Below are positions 62,801-64,000 of a DNA stretch of 64,000 nt, one piece after another. The position numbers and the translations under genes were made by a program. A model generated the notes under the pieces. It made no database searches. It was not told where the DNA came from and was given only the letters and a program-made list of their open reading frames with translations. Numbering within the stretch: position 1 is the first letter of the stretch; each line of letters begins with the position of its first letter. Source of the stretch: Ipomoea triloba (Eukaryota > Streptophyta > Magnoliopsida > Solanales > Convolvulaceae); the NCBI RefSeq assembly GCF_003576645.1, contig NC_044920.1:363893-427892 (forward strand). The letters are read 5' to 3'.

Positions 62801-63282
62801 NNNNNNNNNNNNNNNNNNNNNNNNNNNNNNNNNNNNNNNNNNNNNNNNNNNNNNNNNNNNNNNNNNNNNNNNNNNNNNNNNNNNNNNNNNNNNNNNNNNN
62901 NNNNNNNNNNNNNNNNNNNNNNNNNNNNNNNNNNNNNNNNNNNNNNNNNNNNNNNNNNNNNNNNNNNNNNNNNNNNNNNNNNNNNNNNNNNNNNNNNNNN
63001 NNNNNNNNNNNNNNNNNNNNNNNNNNNNNNNNNNNNNNNNNNNNNNNNNNNNNNNNNNNNNNNNNNNNNNNNNNNNNNNNNNNNNNNNNNNNNNNNNNNN
63101 NNNNNNNNNNNNNNNNNNNNNNNNNNNNNNNNNNNNNNNNNNNNNNNNNNNNNNNNNNNNNNNNNNNNNNNNNNNNNNNNNNNNNNNNNNNNNNNNNNNN
63201 NNNNNNNNNNNNNNNNNNNNNNNNNNNNNNNNNNNNNNNNNNNNNNNNNNNNNNNNNNNNNNNNNNNNNNNNNNNNNNNNNN

Positions 63283-63314
<32 letters not shown>

Positions 63315-63962
63315 ATGTCCTAGAAATTATAAAATAGCTCTAGATTGATAGTTTGATCTCTAGGTTCAAGGTTCCAAGGCTATTCTCTTCTTTTTCTGAA
63401 CATGCATGCTCTTATTGCTACTGCAGCACAGTTTTGGTTCTGAAATTGCCATTCTGTATGTTATTCCTAACAAATTCTATATGTGCTTGTCATACTGCAT
63501 GTAGAAGTATTAAGTAAATAGTACACTTGTTCATTTTGTTGGAATTTTTCTGTGTTGTGCTTAAAGCTTGAAGCACAAGGGAACCAGTGGGTTTTGCACA
63601 AATGATTGATTTTGTGCTGTGCTGAACTTTTTTCCATACCCTATATGTGGGTTTTGTTAGGCCCATCATGCTAGGACATGTTATCAACAGTAGTACAAGT
63701 GTGACTAAGGAACAGGGGAAACTAAGAATATAGCTGTAGTGGCTTGAATTGAGTGACATGCATTAATTTATATTAAAGGATTGTAAGTTTCAACTGTATG
63801 CCTTTAGTATATATGTACAAGTTTTAGATCTATCAATTTATTTTATTTATATGGGGCACATGTAGTTATGTTCCCTCTGATGTTTTATCTAAACCATTTC
63901 AATGTTTTAGTTTGACAGGGGTCCTACAAAGATACAACAGCCATGTAGAAACAGAGGAAAAG
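47890..63962 (+). CDS. FLC-like: FLOWERING LOCUS C-like MADS-box transcription factor (5' part; continues past the window)
   Basis: Exon 1 (47890-48074, 185 nt, the standard MADS first exon) encodes a full MADS domain: [40 protein letters not shown], then [19 protein letters not shown]. The [19 protein letters not shown] pattern is the FLC/MAF signature and differs from SEP, SQUA and SOC1 types. The donor is at 48075. The matching phase-1 acceptor is ttttag at 63905-63910. Exon 2 (63911-63962) reads [18 protein letters not shown], aligns with the FLC region after the MADS domain, and ends at a GT donor (ggtatc) in phase 0. Intron 1 is therefore 15,836 bp. The remaining exons (K domain, C-terminus) lie beyond 64000. 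FLC-clade proteins are nuclear flowering regulators, in Arabidopsis a cold-silenced repressor. The neighbour SEP3 is in the same orientation. Confidence 0.85.
48075..50901 (+). other. FLC-like intron 1, 5' part
   Basis: The first about 470 bp are of fairly high complexity and look unlike TE sequence. They include a poly-T run at 48340-48361 and a paired RY motif at 48485-48513. From 48540 to 50900 the DNA is AT-rich with a few short open frames (for example 49404) but no recognisable domain; a poly-A run lies at 50264-50287. Confidence 0.6.
48485..48513. promoter_or_regulatory. Inverted pair of RY motifs in FLC-like intron 1
   Basis: ttgcatgc (TGCATG at 48485-48490) and gcatgcaa (CATGCA at 48508-48513) face each other about 23 bp apart, roughly 410 bp inside intron 1. 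In Arabidopsis FLC, B3 proteins of the VAL family bind paired RY motifs (TGCATG) in the Polycomb nucleation region at the same relative place. Whether this pair is functional is inference. Confidence 0.45.
50907..51070 (-). repeat. 3' LTR of the copia element
   Basis: 164 bp, pairing with 53588-53751; its outer edge meets gagac. Many substitutions separate the two LTRs (for example ggtaaaacgtgaactg versus tgtagaatgtgagatg), so the insertion is not recent. Confidence 0.9.
51444..51884 (+). mobile_element. 5'-truncated LINE with RNase H, nested in the copia element
   Basis: The insert at 51459-51869 ends in poly-A and is flanked by an exact 15-bp duplication, aactacaatccgaga, at 51444-51458 and 51870-51884. 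It encodes the C-terminal RNase H of a plant [34 protein letters not shown] with the conserved Asp, [10 protein letters not shown], and [18 protein letters not shown], to a TGA at 51787. The frame is open throughout the retained part, suggesting a young copy. Its 3' UTR ends gggactctcggagtcccttt, a small hairpin, before the tail. Confidence 0.92.
53588..53751 (-). repeat. 5' LTR of the copia element
   Basis: 164 bp, the same length as the partner LTR, abutting the primer-binding site at 53587. Confidence 0.9.
53757..55540. repeat. Diverged ~740-bp direct repeats, copies 1 and 2
   Basis: Two diverged copies of a non-coding unit follow each other. Matching landmarks are cccttattttc...tagtcaccatta (54275 and 54850), aacccatatg (54337 and 54920), tatagcaaggt-type sequence (54650 and 55388), and atgactcttggg/a (54731 and 55511). 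The spacing is about 740 bp at the latter two landmarks. A third copy follows the gypsy insertion at 57350-58000. Confidence 0.65.
55541..57350 (-). mobile_element. Ty3-gypsy retrotransposon remnant
   Basis: On the minus strand the start of a gag-like protein is seen from 56869 (LTLERKWQG, then [10 protein letters not shown]; this is the region just before the gag core). A retropepsin region follows near 56100-55770, with a decayed active-site segment and the good motif [13 protein letters not shown]. Then, after a large deletion, there is a short stretch like a chromodomain tail near 55680-55590. Frameshifts and stops are frequent. The LTRs were not delimited; 57000-57350 may be the 5' LTR and leader. 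It splits repeat copies 2 and 3, so it entered after the triplication. Confidence 0.7.
57350..58000. repeat. Diverged ~740-bp direct repeat, copy 3
   Basis: Aligns with copy 2 through catctccat (57381 versus 55290), cataaccacaaaac-aagtcgacaataaagtgcattaatc (57497 versus 55429), atgactctta (57583) and cccttattttttatatg (57645). Confidence 0.65.
58001..61319. other. FLC-like intron 1, middle part, no recognised feature
   Basis: AT-rich intronic DNA. Short frames (59393 minus, 60088 plus, 60935 minus) show no known domain. A purine run aaaagaaaagaaaagaaaa lies near 58108. Confidence 0.5.
61320..61520 (+). mobile_element. Fragment of copia reverse transcriptase/RNase H
   Basis: A stretch translating as [10 protein letters not shown] resembles the YVDD catalytic box of copia RT with a changed residue. 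It is followed at once, after a frameshift and deletion, by [19 protein letters not shown], typical of the segment just before copia RNase H. No LTRs are visible. The + strand frame starting at 61462 continues into unrelated sequence. Confidence 0.6.
61521..62301. other. FLC-like intron 1, before gap
   Basis: G-rich in places on the + strand (61650-62010: many ggagg and gtggtg), with an open frame to 61926 that shows hydrophobic low-information sequence and no known domain. Confidence 0.45.
62302..63282. other. Assembly gap (981 N) in FLC-like intron 1
   Basis: Poly-A on both sides. The intron length quoted assumes that the N count is correct. Confidence 0.98.
63283..63910 (+). other. FLC-like intron 1, 3' end
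   Basis: About 600 bp of moderate-complexity sequence ending in the acceptor aatgttttag. Nothing coding: a minus-strand frame at 63490-63759 shows no known domain. Confidence 0.6.
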
Positions 63963-64000
63963 GTATCTATCTTTTACACCCAGAAACCAGTTTGACTGTT

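Overview
The window is nuclear DNA of a flowering plant: a eudicot, probably an asterid, because the SEP3 protein is closest to what I know of the petunia FBP2 group. It is AT-rich and full of transposons, with multi-exon genes using GT-AG introns and long TA and AAT microsatellites. It is a draft assembly with five N gaps, each bordered by a poly-T or poly-A run, and two single Ns inside or next to repeats.

Three real genes are supported, all on the + strand and all flowering regulators. (1) 4259-5604: a three-exon SPL/SBP-box transcription factor (SPL13-like) with a miR156 target site in its last exon. (2) 29461-36138: a complete eight-exon MADS-box gene of the SEPALLATA3 type (240 aa). (3) 47890 to beyond the window end: a FLOWERING LOCUS C-like MADS-box gene. 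Its 185-nt first exon is at 47890-48074 and its second exon is found only at 63911-63962, so intron 1 is about 15.8 kb. SEP3 and FLC-like genes side by side in the same orientation match the ancient SEP3-FLC tandem proposed for angiosperm MADS-box genes. The 11.7 kb between them is almost entirely nested transposons.

Layout. 1-3628: a 1710-bp block present twice with one N between, probably an assembly artefact, upstream of SPL. 3629-5604: SPL. 5605-29333: 24 kb without genes, holding a SINE, foldback MULE-type MITEs, a Harbinger-type MITE, a 1015-bp MULE-like element with a 9-bp target duplication, a 48-bp-arm perfect palindrome, LINE 3' ends, microsatellites and two gaps. 29334-36138: SEP3, with gaps in introns 1 and 2, a TRIM-like element in intron 3 and a MITE in intron 7. 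36139-46070: a nested complex in which a ~103-bp tandem array and degenerate gag-like reading frames are interrupted by a TTA-flanked MITE, a 701-bp hAT-type element and a 3.5-kb solo LTR, each with a clean target duplication. 46394-47403: a 1-kb terminal-inverted-repeat element in the FLC-like promoter. 48075-63910: the giant FLC-like intron, holding a paired RY motif near its 5' end, a deleted Ty1-copia element (164-bp LTRs) with a LINE nested inside it, three diverged ~740-bp direct repeats split by a Ty3-gypsy remnant, and a copia RT fragment.

How the genes relate (established knowledge of the families): miR156-controlled SPL proteins drive phase change and flowering, FLC-clade proteins repress or tune flowering, and SEP3 assembles floral organ MADS complexes. 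I saw no undescribed multi-gene system. The most interesting points are the conserved flowering cluster, the giant FLC-like intron with a candidate Polycomb-nucleation motif pair, and the finely resolved nested insertions.
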